From NCBI RefSeq assembly GCF_004570325.1, contig NZ_SPQO01000038.1, forward strand, positions 1-42,615: a stretch of DNA of 42,615 nucleotides. Reading direction: 5' to 3'. Below are positions 8,316 to 16,748 of this stretch, piece after piece. The notes beneath the pieces are model-generated. The model was not told the DNA's origin, did no database searches, and saw nothing but the letters and a program-made list of their open reading frames with translations. Origin of the DNA: Mycobacterium sp. PS03-16. Lineage in GTDB: Bacteria; Actinomycetota; Actinomycetes; Mycobacteriales; Mycobacteriaceae. The first letter of the stretch is position 1, and each line of letters opens with the position of its first letter. The position numbers were made by a program, and so were the translations under genes.

Positions 8316-9755
8316 TCAGGCGTTGCCGGCCAGCTTCTCGCGCAGTGCGGCGAGCTGAGCGTCGCTGGCGAGCGTTCCGCCGGTCGACTCCTCCGACCGC
8401 GACGAGCCGTTCGACACGGGGCGCTCGGCCGCCTCGGCCTCGGCCGCGGCGAACCGCTCCATCTGCGCGGTGTGCATCTTGTGCCGGCGCTCCGCCTCGG
8501 CGTAGCGGGACTCCCACTCCTCACGCTGCTTCTCGAAGCCCTCGAGCCACTCGTTGGTCTCGGAGTCGAAGCCCTCGGGGAAGATGTAGTTGCCCTGCTC
8601 GTCGTAGCTGTCGGCCATGCCGTACTTCGAGGGGTCGAACTCCTCGGTGTAGTCCTCGTTGGCCTGCTTGAGCGACAGCGAGATCCGGCGACGCTCGAGG
8701 TCGATGTCGATGACCTTGACCATCGCGTCGTCGCCGACCTGGACCACCTGGTCCGGGACCTCGACGTGACGCTCGGACAGCTCGGAGATGTGCACCAGGC
8801 CCTCGATGCCCTCCTCGACGCGGACGAACGCACCGAACGGCACCAGCTTGGTGACCTTGCCGGGCACGATCTGACCGATCGCGTGGGTGCGGGCGAAGTG
8901 GCGCCACGGATCTTCCTGCGTCGCCTTGAGCGACAGCGAGACCCGCTCGCGGTCCATGTCGACGTCGAGCACCTCGACGGTGACCTCGTCGCCCACCTGA
9001 ACCACCTCGGACGGGTGGTCGATGTGCTTCCAGGACAGTTCGGAGACGTGGACCAGGCCGTCGACCCCGCCGAGATCGACGAAGGCGCCGAAGTTGACGA
9101 TCGAGGACACGACACCCTTGCGGATGGCGCCCTTCTGCAGCTGGTTGAGGAACTCGCTGCGCACCTCGGACTGGGTCTGCTCCAGCCACGCGCGGCGCGA
9201 GAGGACCACGTTGTTGCGGTTCTTGTCGAGCTCGATGATCTTCGCCTCGATCTCCTTGCCGATGTACGGCTGCAGATCGCGGACGCGACGCATCTCGACC
9301 AGCGACGCGGGCAGGAAGCCGCGCAGGCCGATGTCGAGGATCAGGCCGCCCTTGACGACCTCGATGACGGTGCCCTTGACGGCCTCGTCCTTCTCCTTGA
9401 GCTCCTCGATGGTGCCCCAGGCGCGCTCGTACTGGGCGCGCTTCTTGGACAGGATCAGGCGGCCTTCCTTGTCCTCCTTGGTGAGGACCAGGGCTTCGAC
9501 CTCGTCGCCGACGGACACAACCTCATTGGGGTCGACGTCGTGCTTGATCGAGAGCTCGCGGGACGGGATGACGCCTTCGGTCTTGTAGCCGATGTCGAGC
9601 AGGACCTCGTCGCGGTCCACCTTGACGATGGTCCCTTCGACGATGTCGCCATCGTTGAAGTACTTGATGGTCTTGTCGATGGCGGCGAGGAAGTCTTCCG
9701 CGGAGCCGATGTCGTTGAGGGCTACCTGCGGGGACGTGACGGAGGGACTTGGCAT
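8316..9755 (-). CDS. rpsA: 30S ribosomal protein S1
   Basis: 479 residues. Four S1 RNA-binding domains follow one another at about 36-104, 122-187, 208-276 and 293-362. The last two carry the clear motifs VNFGAFVDLGGVDGLVHVSELS and FGAFVRVEEGIEGLVHISELS. A charged, low-complexity tail ends in LREKLAGNA. S1 helps the 30S subunit bind mRNAs; four domains with a long tail is the actinobacterial form. The ATG at 9755 (MPSPSVTSPQVALNDIGS) is chosen because the frame extends upstream only through sequence of no known similarity. About 160 bp of less GC-rich sequence up to prsW presumably holds the promoter and a 5' leader; I could not pick a confident -10 box. Confidence 0.97.
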   Translation of the reverse strand: MPSPSVTSPQVALNDIGSAEDFLAAIDKTIKYFNDGDIVEGTIVKVDRDEVLLDIGYKTEGVIPSRELSIKHDVDPNEVVSVGDEVEALVLTKEDKEGRLILSKKRAQYERAWGTIEELKEKDEAVKGTVIEVVKGGLILDIGLRGFLPASLVEMRRVRDLQPYIGKEIEAKIIELDKNRNNVVLSRRAWLEQTQSEVRSEFLNQLQKGAIRKGVVSSIVNFGAFVDLGGVDGLVHVSELSWKHIDHPSEVVQVGDEVTVEVLDVDMDRERVSLSLKATQEDPWRHFARTHAIGQIVPGKVTKLVPFGAFVRVEEGIEGLVHISELSERHVEVPDQVVQVGDDAMVKVIDIDLERRRISLSLKQANEDYTEEFDPSKYGMADSYDEQGNYIFPEGFDSETNEWLEGFEKQREEWESRYAEAERRHKMHTAQMERFAAAEAEAAERPVSNGSSRSEESTGGTLASDAQLAALREKLAGNA

Positions 9756-9907
9756 GTGGTGGGTTGCTCCGGACAGCTTTGGTCGTAGGGACAGAAATGA
9801 TGATGATTGTTGTGCCTGCGATCGAATACACACAGGTACGTCACGAGACTACTCGACGTCGACCACGCGGGACAAACCCATGGCCCGTGGCGCGGCGAAT
9901 CCCTGCT

Positions 9908-9913
9908 TATGCT
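9908..9913 (+). promoter_or_regulatory. -10 box TATGCT, leaderless promoter of the PrsW gene
   Basis: TATGCT is followed by six bases and GTG at 9920, the leaderless spacing seen at several starts in this window. Confidence 0.5.
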
Positions 9914-9919
9914 GCAGCG

Positions 9920-11098
9920 GTGTCCCAGCTCGGCGGGCCCCCGCCCCACCTCCCGCCGTCCGCGCTCCGTCCACCGTTGACGCTGAAGTTGCGCCAGGTC
10001 GGGGCGCCGCTGGGCGTCCTGATCGCGCTCGGCACGGTCGTCGGGCTGATCGTGATCGCGCTGACCGTGGTCAATCCCGTCGGCACCGCGATCGCCTTCG
10101 TCCTGTCGACCGGGGCCATGGCGGTGGTGGTGCTGGCCTACGTGTGGCTCGACCGGTGGGAACCCGAGCCACCGCGGCTGCTGGTGTTCGCGTTCCTGTG
10201 GGGCGCCTCGGTGGCGATCGTCCTGTCGATGGTGCTGGGAACGGTGTTCGAGGCGGTCCTCGCGCCCGGCGGCGCCGCGGACGTCAGCGCACTGTCGGTC
10301 GTGCTGGGCGCCCCGCTGATCGAAGAGGCGGCGAAAGGGCTCTTTCTGCTGCTCATGATGACCGGGCGGCGGCGCAACGAGCTCAACACGATGACCGACT
10401 GTCTGGTCTATGCGGGCCTGGTCGGCGTCGGCTTTGCGTGGCTGGAGGACATCCTCTACATCGCCGGGGCGGAGACGGTCGGCGACTCACTGCTGACGGC
10501 GGCCCTTCGGCTGATCATGGCGCCGTTCGCGCATTCGCTGTTCACGACGATGTTCGCGGTCGGTGTCGGTCTCGCACTGCGGCAGCACAGCGCCGTGGCC
10601 AGGATCGCGCTGGTCATCGGCGGCTACGCGGTCGCGGTCATGATGCACGCGCTGTGGAACGGGTCCTCGCAGCTGGGCTTCGATACCTATCTGCTGGTTT
10701 ACGTGCTGTGGATGGTGCCGGTGTTCGCGGTGTCGATCGCGCTGGCCGTGGGCAGCCGGCGCCGGGAACAGCGCCTGGTCGCTGCGAAACTGCCCGGCAT
10801 GGTCGCCGCCGGGCTGGTCATGCCCAACGAGGCGACCTGGCTGGGCTCGCTGCGCAACCGCAAGGCGGCGATCGCCGAGGCCCGCCGCCTCGGCGGCCCG
10901 GCGGCGGGTAAGGCGGTCGGAGCGTTCGCCGCGCAGGTCGTGGAACTGGCGTACGTCCGCGACCGGATCGACCGGGGATTCGGCGATGCGCGGGTCTTCG
11001 CGCTGCAGTACGACGAGGCCCACCGTGTGCACGCGGCGCGCGCGGCCGCGCCGGCGCTGCACTGGCTGGCCGGCTACCGGGCACCTCGGCCCTTGTGA
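9920..11098 (+). CDS. PrsW family intramembrane metalloprotease
   Basis: 392 residues with about eight to nine hydrophobic segments between residues 25 and 285. The PrsW motifs are all present: EEAAK (135-139), FAWLED (172-177), AHSLFTT with His205, and HALWN with His243 and Asn247. These Glu and His residues are the expected zinc and catalytic groups. PrsW proteases cleave membrane-anchored anti-sigma factors in Bacillus; the target here is unknown and no sigma/anti-sigma pair is adjacent. The C-terminal 100 residues are cytoplasmic and basic. The frame is open upstream, but GTG 9920 is chosen because a TATGCT box lies exactly six bases before it. It diverges from rpsA; lysE follows after 38 bp with its own promoter. 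Confidence 0.85.
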   Translation: MSQLGGPPPHLPPSALRPPLTLKLRQVGAPLGVLIALGTVVGLIVIALTVVNPVGTAIAFVLSTGAMAVVVLAYVWLDRWEPEPPRLLVFAFLWGASVAIVLSMVLGTVFEAVLAPGGAADVSALSVVLGAPLIEEAAKGLFLLLMMTGRRRNELNTMTDCLVYAGLVGVGFAWLEDILYIAGAETVGDSLLTAALRLIMAPFAHSLFTTMFAVGVGLALRQHSAVARIALVIGGYAVAVMMHALWNGSSQLGFDTYLLVYVLWMVPVFAVSIALAVGSRRREQRLVAAKLPGMVAAGLVMPNEATWLGSLRNRKAAIAEARRLGGPAAGKAVGAFAAQVVELAYVRDRIDRGFGDARVFALQYDEAHRVHAARAAAPALHWLAGYRAPRPL

Positions 11099-11124
11099 TC
11101 CGGTAATCGACTTGCCGGGCGCGC

Positions 11125-11130
11125 GATACT
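11125..11130 (+). promoter_or_regulatory. -10 box GATACT, leaderless promoter of lysE-type gene
   Basis: GATACT, six bases, then ATG at 11137. The first base departs from TANNNT. Confidence 0.4.
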
Positions 11131-11136
11131 GCTGAC

Positions 11137-11772
11137 ATGGTCGCCCACCTGCTCGATGTGCTGCCGGCGTTCCTGCTGGCGGCCGTGATCCTGGCCATGC
11201 TGCCGGGGCCGGCGATGGCGCTGTTCCTGCACCGCTCCCTTCGCGACGGCCGCGCCGCCGGGTTGGCCGCCGTGGTCGGCAATGAGATCGGGATCTTCGG
11301 CTGGACCGTGGCCGGTGGCGCGGGCCTGTCCGTGCTGCTGATGGCCAACCGGGCCCTCTCGATCGCCCTGCACGTGGTGGGCGCGGTGGTGTTGGTCTGG
11401 CTCGGCGTCAGCGCGTGGCAGAGCGCGAAACGCCCGGCCATGCTCGCCGTGCCCGCCGAGCCGCGGGGCGGCACGCCGGGCGCGGCGTTCCGCGCGGCGC
11501 TGCTGTCGATCGCCGCGAACCCCAAGGCCGCGGCGTTCGGCATCGTGGTGGTGCCGCAGTTCCTGCCGTCCAGCGGTCCGGTGCTGCCCACCCTGCTGGT
11601 GCTGGCCCTCATCCAACTGGTGATCGACACCGCCTGGTGCGCCGGCGTCGTGCTCGCCGCGTCCCGGGCACGGGAAGTGCTGAGCCGCACGCACATCCGT
11701 CGCCGCATCGACCGTGCCATGGGCGCGATCCTGGTGGCGCTGGGACTCGGCCTGGCCGCCGAAGCGCGCTGA
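11137..11772 (+). CDS. LysE/RhtB family amino acid exporter
   Basis: 211 residues with about six transmembrane segments. The family signature is at the N-terminus: ILAMLPGPAMALFLHRSLRDGRAAGLAAVVGNEIG (LysE pattern PGP...G...GL...G), then FRAALLSIAANPKAAAFGIVVVPQF, which matches the NPK motif of the second half. LysE/RhtB proteins export amino acids such as lysine, homoserine or threonine; the substrate cannot be read from sequence. The gene converges on polA, whose stop codon lies six bases away. Confidence 0.85.
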   Translation: MVAHLLDVLPAFLLAAVILAMLPGPAMALFLHRSLRDGRAAGLAAVVGNEIGIFGWTVAGGAGLSVLLMANRALSIALHVVGAVVLVWLGVSAWQSAKRPAMLAVPAEPRGGTPGAAFRAALLSIAANPKAAAFGIVVVPQFLPSSGPVLPTLLVLALIQLVIDTAWCAGVVLAASRAREVLSRTHIRRRIDRAMGAILVALGLGLAAEAR

Positions 11773-11787
11773 TCCGGACTAGTGCGC
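11764..11787. terminator. Shared hairpin between the lysE-type gene and polA
   Basis: GCGCGCT (11764-11770) pairs with AGTGCGC (11781-11787) with one G-U pair and a 10-base loop. Both stop codons (11770-11772 and 11779-11781) touch the stem. It is weaker than the other shared hairpins in the window. Confidence 0.35.
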
Positions 11788-14544
11788 GGCCGCGTCCCAG
11801 CTGCGGCCGTACCCGACGCTGACCTCCAGCGGGACGTCGAGCGGGTACGCGCTGCCCATCTGCTCGCGCACCAGCGCGTCGAGCGCATCCCGCTCTCCCT
11901 CGGCGACCTCGAACAGCAGCTCGTCGTGAACCTGCAGCAGCATCCGAGACGTCAACCCGGCATCCTTGATCGCCCGGTCGACGTTGATCATCGCCATCTT
12001 GATGATGTCGGCGGCGCTGCCCTGGATCGGCGCATTGAGCGCGGCGCGTTCGGCCGCCTCGCGAACATTGCGGTTACTGCTGTCGAGTTCGGGCAGATAG
12101 CGCCTGCGGCCGAACACCGTCGAGGTGTAGCCGTCCTTGCGGGCCTGGTCCACCACGTCGCGCAGGTAGTCCCGGATTCCGCCGAATCGGGCGAAGTACT
12201 GGTCCATCTGGACCTTCGCCTCCTCGGTGGAGATCTTGAGCTGGGCGGCCAGCCCGTAGGCACTCAACCCGTAGGCCAGGCCGTAGGACATCGCCTTGAC
12301 GCGGCGCCGCAGATCCGCGGTCACCTCGTCGATCGGCACGTCGAACGCCCGGGAGGCGACGAACGAGTGCAGGTCCTCACCGGTGTTGAACGCCTCGATC
12401 AGCCCGGCGTCCTGCGACAGGTGCGCCATGATCCGCATCTCGATCTGGCTGTAGTCGGCCGTCATCAGCTCGGCGTAGTCGCCGTGTGCACCGCGGCCGA
12501 CCACGAACGCGTCGCGGATGCGGCGGCCGGCTTCGGTGCGGATGGGAATGTTCTGCAGGTTCGGCTCGGTGGAGGACAACCGGCCGGTGGCCGCGATGGT
12601 CTGGTTGAACGTGGTGTGGATCCGGCCGTCCGAGGCCACCGAGTTCAGCAGCCCGTCGACGGTGACCTTCAGGCGGGTGGCGTCCCGGTGGGCCAGCAGA
12701 TGCTGCAGGAACGGGTGCCCGGTCTTGTCGAACAGGGACTGCAGCGCGTCGGCGTCCGTGGTGTAGCCGGTCTTGGTGCGCTTGGTCTTGGGCATCTCGA
12801 GCTCGTCGAACAGCACGGTCTGCAGCTGTTTGGGCGAGCCGAGGTTGATCTGCTTGCCGATCACCGCGTACGCGGCCTCGGCGGCGTCGCGGATCTGATC
12901 GGCGAATTCGCTCTGCAGGCCCTTGAGCTGCTCGATGTCGACGGCGATGCCGGCGTGCTCCATCTCGGCGAGCACACGCTGCACCGGCAGTTCCATCCGG
13001 CCGAGCAGCGAGGACGAGTCGATCTTGGCGAGCTCCTCGTCGAGGGCGTCGGCCAGGTCGAGCACCGCAACCGCCCGTAGGATCACCGTCTGGACGGCCT
13101 GATCGTCGACGCCGTCGCCGTCGTCGAGCAGCGACAGCTGCTGCTGCTGGGGATCCTCCGCGCGCAACTCGCGCCGCAGGTAGCGCAACGACAGGTCGTC
13201 GAGGCTGAAGCTGCGCTGCCCCGGCCGCACCAGGTACGCGGCCAGCGCCGTGTCGGAGGTGACGCCGTTGAGGGTCCAGCCCCGCCCGGCGAGGTCGTGG
13301 AACGCCAGCTTGGCCTCGTGCAGGGCCTTCGGCGGACCCGGATCGGCGAGCCAGGACGCCAGCGCGGCCTCGTCCTCCGGGTCGAGCGTCGAGGTGTCGA
13401 TGTAGCGGCCCTCGCCGTCGGCGGACACGATCGCCAGCGCGGTGGCGTCCGCGTCGTAGGCGAGATGGGTGCCCACGACCGCGAGCCCGAACCGGTTGCC
13501 GAGGCTGTGCTCGGCGAGCCAGCCCGCCAGCTCGCCGGGCTGCAGCGCCTGACCGCGCACATCGAAGCCGTGTTCGACCTCGGGCTCGACGGCGGCCAGG
13601 GTCTCGAAGAGCCGGTCCCGCAGGACGCGGAACTCCAGGTCGTCGAAGAGCCGGTGGATCTGGTCGCGGTTCCACGGCTGCATCCGCAACGTGTCGGGGG
13701 TCTGCGCCAGCGGGACGTCCTTCACCAGATCGGTGAGCTCGCGGTTGAGGATGACGTGGCTCAGGTTGGCCCGCAGCGCGTCGCCGACCTTGCCCTTGAC
13801 CTGGTCGACGTTGTCAACCAGGGCCTGCAGCGACCCGTACTCGGCGATCCACTTGGTGGCTGTCTTCTCCCCCACGCCCGGGATGCCGGGCAGGTTGTCG
13901 CTCGGGTCACCGCGCAGGGCGGCGAAATCCGGGTACTGCCGGGGGGTGAGCCCGTACTTCTCGAGCACCGCGTCGGGGGTGAAGCGGGTGAGTTCGCTGA
14001 CACCCTTGCGCGGGTAGAGCACCGTCACCGCATCGCTGACCAGTTGCAGCGAGTCGCGGTCGCCGGTGACCACCAGGACGCGGTAGGCCTCCTCCTCGGC
14101 CTGGGTGGCCAGCGTCGCGATGATGTCGTCGGCCTCGTAACCGGGCTCGGCGAGCACCGTGATGCCCAGCGCCACCAGCACCTCTTTGGTGATGTCGATC
14201 TGGCCGCGGAACTCGTCGGGGGTGGCCGACCGGCCGGCCTTGTACTCGGGGTACTTGTCGACGCGGAACGTCTTGCGGGACACGTCGAAGGCGGCGGCCA
14301 CGTGGGTGGGCTGCTCGTCGCGCAGCAGGTTGATCAGCATCGCGGTGAAGCCGTAGACCGCATTGGTGGTCAGCCCGCCCTGGGTCTTGAAGTTCTCGGC
14401 CGGCAGCGCATAGAACGCGCGGTAGGCCAACGAATTGCCGTCCAGCAGCATCAGCGTGGGCGTGTCAGACGCCTTCTCGCTGGCCTTCTCACCGGCCTTC
14501 GCGGCGGCCGTTTTCTTCGCGGTCGGGGTGCTGGCTGGGCTCAC
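11779..14544 (-). CDS. polA: DNA polymerase I
   Basis: 921 residues. The 5'-3' exonuclease/flap domain spans about 30-310 (LMLLDGNSLAYRAFYA, EADDIIATLA, GDPSDNLPGIPGVGEKTA). The middle domain (about 320-520) resembles a 3'-5' exonuclease but lacks the usual acidic catalytic motifs, as in other mycobacterial PolA. The polymerase domain follows with motif A DYSQIEMRIMAH, motif B RRRVKAMSYGLAYGLSAYG and motif C QVHDELLFEV. It fills gaps after excision repair and removes RNA primers. The first 25 residues are a Lys/Ala-rich extension. The GTG at 14544 lies six bases after TAGAGT. The gene is transcribed in the same direction as lysR and its promoter overlaps the lysR 3' end. Confidence 0.97.
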   Translation of the reverse strand: MSPASTPTAKKTAAAKAGEKASEKASDTPTLMLLDGNSLAYRAFYALPAENFKTQGGLTTNAVYGFTAMLINLLRDEQPTHVAAAFDVSRKTFRVDKYPEYKAGRSATPDEFRGQIDITKEVLVALGITVLAEPGYEADDIIATLATQAEEEAYRVLVVTGDRDSLQLVSDAVTVLYPRKGVSELTRFTPDAVLEKYGLTPRQYPDFAALRGDPSDNLPGIPGVGEKTATKWIAEYGSLQALVDNVDQVKGKVGDALRANLSHVILNRELTDLVKDVPLAQTPDTLRMQPWNRDQIHRLFDDLEFRVLRDRLFETLAAVEPEVEHGFDVRGQALQPGELAGWLAEHSLGNRFGLAVVGTHLAYDADATALAIVSADGEGRYIDTSTLDPEDEAALASWLADPGPPKALHEAKLAFHDLAGRGWTLNGVTSDTALAAYLVRPGQRSFSLDDLSLRYLRRELRAEDPQQQQLSLLDDGDGVDDQAVQTVILRAVAVLDLADALDEELAKIDSSSLLGRMELPVQRVLAEMEHAGIAVDIEQLKGLQSEFADQIRDAAEAAYAVIGKQINLGSPKQLQTVLFDELEMPKTKRTKTGYTTDADALQSLFDKTGHPFLQHLLAHRDATRLKVTVDGLLNSVASDGRIHTTFNQTIAATGRLSSTEPNLQNIPIRTEAGRRIRDAFVVGRGAHGDYAELMTADYSQIEMRIMAHLSQDAGLIEAFNTGEDLHSFVASRAFDVPIDEVTADLRRRVKAMSYGLAYGLSAYGLAAQLKISTEEAKVQMDQYFARFGGIRDYLRDVVDQARKDGYTSTVFGRRRYLPELDSSNRNVREAAERAALNAPIQGSAADIIKMAMINVDRAIKDAGLTSRMLLQVHDELLFEVAEGERDALDALVREQMGSAYPLDVPLEVSVGYGRSWDAAAH

Positions 14545-14550
14545 GGCCCT

Positions 14551-14573
14551 ACTCTATGCACCGCCCCCGACAC
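14551..14573 (-). promoter_or_regulatory. polA promoter, partial match to the PafBC damage promoter
   Basis: On the minus strand GTGTCGGGG (14565-14573), 8 bases, TAGAGT (14551-14556), six bases, GTG start. Compared with TTGTCRGTG-N8-TANNNT, two of nine upstream positions differ while the spacing and -10 fit. The leaderless -10 is more certain than the PafBC element. The promoter lies inside the last codons of the LysR gene. Confidence 0.45.
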
Positions 14574-15444
14574 GCAGGTGCCTGCGGGCCAGCCCGATCA
14601 GCGCGCGGGCCGCCGGGCTGACGGGCCCGGCCGCCCGCCAGGCCAGCACCAGGCGCCCGCGCAGCCGTGGAGTGATGCGCAGGGCGTGAAGGCCGGGCCG
14701 GTGACGCGCCACCGACTCCGGCACGATCGCCACCCCGAGGCCGTGCGCTGCCAGGGCGGCCACCTCGATGGGCGTGCTCGCCTCGAACGCCACGCGGGGC
14801 GTCACCCCGGCCGCCGTACACGCCTCGTCGAGCCGGCGGCGGATCCCGGTGCCGGCGGGCAGCGCGATGAGCGGCCGCTCGGCCAGCGCCGCCAGCGGCA
14901 CCGTCCGGCGACGCCGCCAGGCGTCGTCGCGGTGCACGGCCGCCTCGATCTCCTCGTCGGTGACCACCTCGACGGCGAGCCCGTCGGGCACCTCCCCGGC
15001 GCCCACCGAGGCGATGACCACATCGAGCCGGCCGGACCGCACGCCCTCGATCAGCGCGTCGGAATCCTCGGTGCCCAGGGTGATCTCGACGGCCGGATGT
15101 GCCTGATGGAACTCGGCCAGCAGGGCGGGCATGTCGACGCTGTGCGAGGTCACCGTGCCGATCGCCACAGAACCCCGCATCAGACCGGACAGTTCGCCGA
15201 CGGCGCGCCGGACGTCGGCGACCGCGGCCAGGGCCGCGCGAGCGTGGGTCAGGGCCGCCTCACCCGCGGCGGTCGTGGTGACCTGACGGCTCGAGCGGTC
15301 CAGTAACGGCTCCCCCAGCTCGCGCTCCAGCCGCGCGACCGCGGCGCTGACCGCCGGCTGCGCGACGTGCACGCGACGCGCGGCGCGGGTGAAGCTGCGC
15401 TCCTCGGCCACGGCGACCAGGTACTCGAGCTGCCGAAGATCCAT
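14554..15444 (-). CDS. LysR-type transcriptional regulator
   Basis: 296 residues from the ATG at 15444. The winged helix-turn-helix is at the N-terminus (MDLRQLEYLVAVAEERSFTRAARRVHVAQPAVSAAVARLERELG), followed by a LysR substrate-binding domain from about residue 90. The ATG is preferred over the in-frame GTG at 15450 because TAAACT lies exactly six bases before it. The gene is divergent from an alpha/beta hydrolase with 70 bp between starts, and a LysR-type T-N11-A dyad lies in that gap. By the usual LysR logic it probably controls the hydrolase and itself, in response to a small molecule I cannot identify. Confidence 0.9.
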   Translation of the reverse strand: MDLRQLEYLVAVAEERSFTRAARRVHVAQPAVSAAVARLERELGEPLLDRSSRQVTTTAAGEAALTHARAALAAVADVRRAVGELSGLMRGSVAIGTVTSHSVDMPALLAEFHQAHPAVEITLGTEDSDALIEGVRSGRLDVVIASVGAGEVPDGLAVEVVTDEEIEAAVHRDDAWRRRRTVPLAALAERPLIALPAGTGIRRRLDEACTAAGVTPRVAFEASTPIEVAALAAHGLGVAIVPESVARHRPGLHALRITPRLRGRLVLAWRAAGPVSPAARALIGLARRHLRVGGGA

Positions 15445-15450
15445 AAGCAC

Positions 15451-15473
15451 AGTTTATAGTTCCTGTACTGAAC
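15451..15473. promoter_or_regulatory. LysR box and lysR promoter
   Basis: GTTC-N7-GAAC (15459-15473) contains the T-N11-A core of LysR-type operators. Next to it, on the minus strand, TAAACT (15451-15456) is the -10 box of the regulator gene, six bases from its ATG. A bound LysR dimer would sit at the regulator's own promoter and upstream of the hydrolase. Confidence 0.55.
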
Positions 15474-15514
15474 CGCTATTGGACTTATGAACCGTGCCGG
15501 CTCACCGTGGAGTC

Positions 15515-16192
15515 ATGGCCACCTTCGTTCTGATCCCCGGCGCCTGCCACGGCGCATGGTGCTTCGACGACCTCACCGACACGCTGCGACGAGAGGGCCA
15601 CCGGGTGCTGGCGTACACGCTCACCGGCGTCGCCGAGCGCGCGCACCTCGCCCGAGCCGGCGTCAATCTCGACACCCACATCGCCGACGTGCTGGCCGCC
15701 GTGGCGGCCGACGCCCCCGACGCGAAGGTCGTGCTGGTGGGCCACAGCTACGGCGGCATGGTGATCACGGGCGTGGCCGACCGGATTCCCAACCGCGTCG
15801 ACGCGCTGGTCTATCTCGACGCACTGGTACCCCACGATGGTGAATCCTGTTGGCACCTGGTCAATGACGAGGAGCGGCAGTGGTACCTCGACGTGGACGA
15901 CACCGGGTACGGCGTGCCGCCGATGCCGTTCTTCGACCCCAGGGCCAGCGCGCATCCGCTGGCGTCTTTGCTGCAGCGCATCTCGCTGCGCGGCGACCTG
16001 AGCGGTATCCGTCGCCGCGACTTCGTCTACGCCCTGAACTGGCCGGGCGACTCACCGCTGCGGCCGTCGTACGAACGGGTGCGCGAGGATCCGGCCTGGC
16101 GGGTGCACGAACTCGACGGCGCGCACAACCTGATGCGGGACAACCCCGACGATCTGCGGCGCATACTGCTCGACGTCGCGGGGTCCGGCTGA
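15515..16192 (+). CDS. Alpha/beta hydrolase (EstC / methylesterase-like)
   Basis: 225 residues. The start FVLIPGACHGAWCFDDL carries the HGAW element typical of the plant esterase/hydroxynitrile lyase-like branch. The nucleophile elbow is GHSYGG with Ser78, and the catalytic His is probably His204 in DGAHNLM near the C-terminus; I could not pick the acid with confidence. The length matches small soluble esterases of this group. ATG 15515 has GGAG a few bases upstream and begins at the expected point of the fold; an in-frame ATG at 15494 would add seven unlikely residues. The substrate is unknown. Its divergent LysR neighbour suggests inducible use against a particular ester. Confidence 0.85.
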   Translation: MATFVLIPGACHGAWCFDDLTDTLRREGHRVLAYTLTGVAERAHLARAGVNLDTHIADVLAAVAADAPDAKVVLVGHSYGGMVITGVADRIPNRVDALVYLDALVPHDGESCWHLVNDEERQWYLDVDDTGYGVPPMPFFDPRASAHPLASLLQRISLRGDLSGIRRRDFVYALNWPGDSPLRPSYERVREDPAWRVHELDGAHNLMRDNPDDLRRILLDVAGSG

Positions 16193-16265
16193 GTTCACGC
16201 TCTCGGCCTCCACCGCGAGCACGCCGCACCGCCGCATGCCCCGATCGGCGCGGCGGCACGGTAAC

Positions 16266-16304
16266 TGGAACACGTTTCAGTTTTGTCGGCCGACTGGGTA
16301 CGCT
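16266..16304 (+). promoter_or_regulatory. KstR-type operator and leaderless promoter of the DUF35/thiolase operon
   Basis: TGGAACACGTTTCA (16266-16279) matches the KstR motif TNNAACNNGTTNNA at every fixed base. The dyad extends to ACTGGAAC-AC-GTTTCAGT with one mismatch. TACGCT (16299-16304) is the -10 box, six bases before GTG 16311. The operator falls at the expected -35, so bound KstR would block RNA polymerase. KstR is the mycobacterial repressor of cholesterol catabolism; as I recall, the Rv1627c-Rv1628c genes are in its regulon. Confidence 0.8.
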
Positions 16305-16310
16305 GACCGC

Positions 16311-16748
16311 GTGTCAGCATCCATCCAACCCGCGATCGACGGCTGGTTCGCCACCGACGGATCAGGTGAGGCCTATCTGCTCGGCGGCAAATGCCACCGG
16401 TGCGGGACCTACGTGTTCCCGCCGCGGGCCACCAACTGCCCGAACCCCGGTTGCGACGGCGACGAGCTCGCGCAGGTGCCGCTGTCGCGGCGCGGGAGAT
16501 TGTGGAGTTACACCGAGAACCGGTATGCCCCACCACCGCCCTATCCGTCGCCGGAGCCGTTCGAGCCGTTCGCGGTGGCGGCGGTCGAGCTGGCCGAGGA
16601 AGGGATCATCGTGCTCGGCAAGGTCGTCGACGGCACACTGGCCGCCGACCTGAAGGTGGGCATGGAAATGGAACTGACCACGATGCCGCTGTTCGTCGAT
16701 GACGACGGCATCGAACGCATCGTGCACGCCTGGAGGATCGCGAGATGA
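16311..16748 (+). CDS. DUF35 zinc-ribbon/OB-fold protein (Rv1628c-like)
   Basis: 145 residues. The N-terminal half has a rubredoxin-like zinc ribbon with Cys28, Cys31, Cys43 and Cys48 (CHRC ... CPNPGC). The C-terminal half is an OB-fold (LWSYTENRYAPPPPYPSPEPFEPFAVAAVEL and onwards). In steroid side-chain degradation, DUF35 proteins such as ChsH2 pair with lipid-transfer thiolase-like proteins to make hydratase or retro-aldolase complexes. Here the stop overlaps the start of such a thiolase by four bases (ATGA), so the two are very likely partners. GTG 16311 is supported by the -10 box six bases upstream and by the KstR site. Confidence 0.88.
   Translation: MSASIQPAIDGWFATDGSGEAYLLGGKCHRCGTYVFPPRATNCPNPGCDGDELAQVPLSRRGRLWSYTENRYAPPPPYPSPEPFEPFAVAAVELAEEGIIVLGKVVDGTLAADLKVGMEMELTTMPLFVDDDGIERIVHAWRIAR

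Noticed and set aside
8283..9788. Rightward frame of about 500 codons opposite rpsA
   Set aside because: Composition is dominated by Leu, Asp and Val as a mirror of the S1 coding strand, with no recognisable domain.
11782..15306. Rightward long frames opposite polA and lysR
   Set aside because: Antisense shadows of conserved genes; no start context and no homology that I can recognise.
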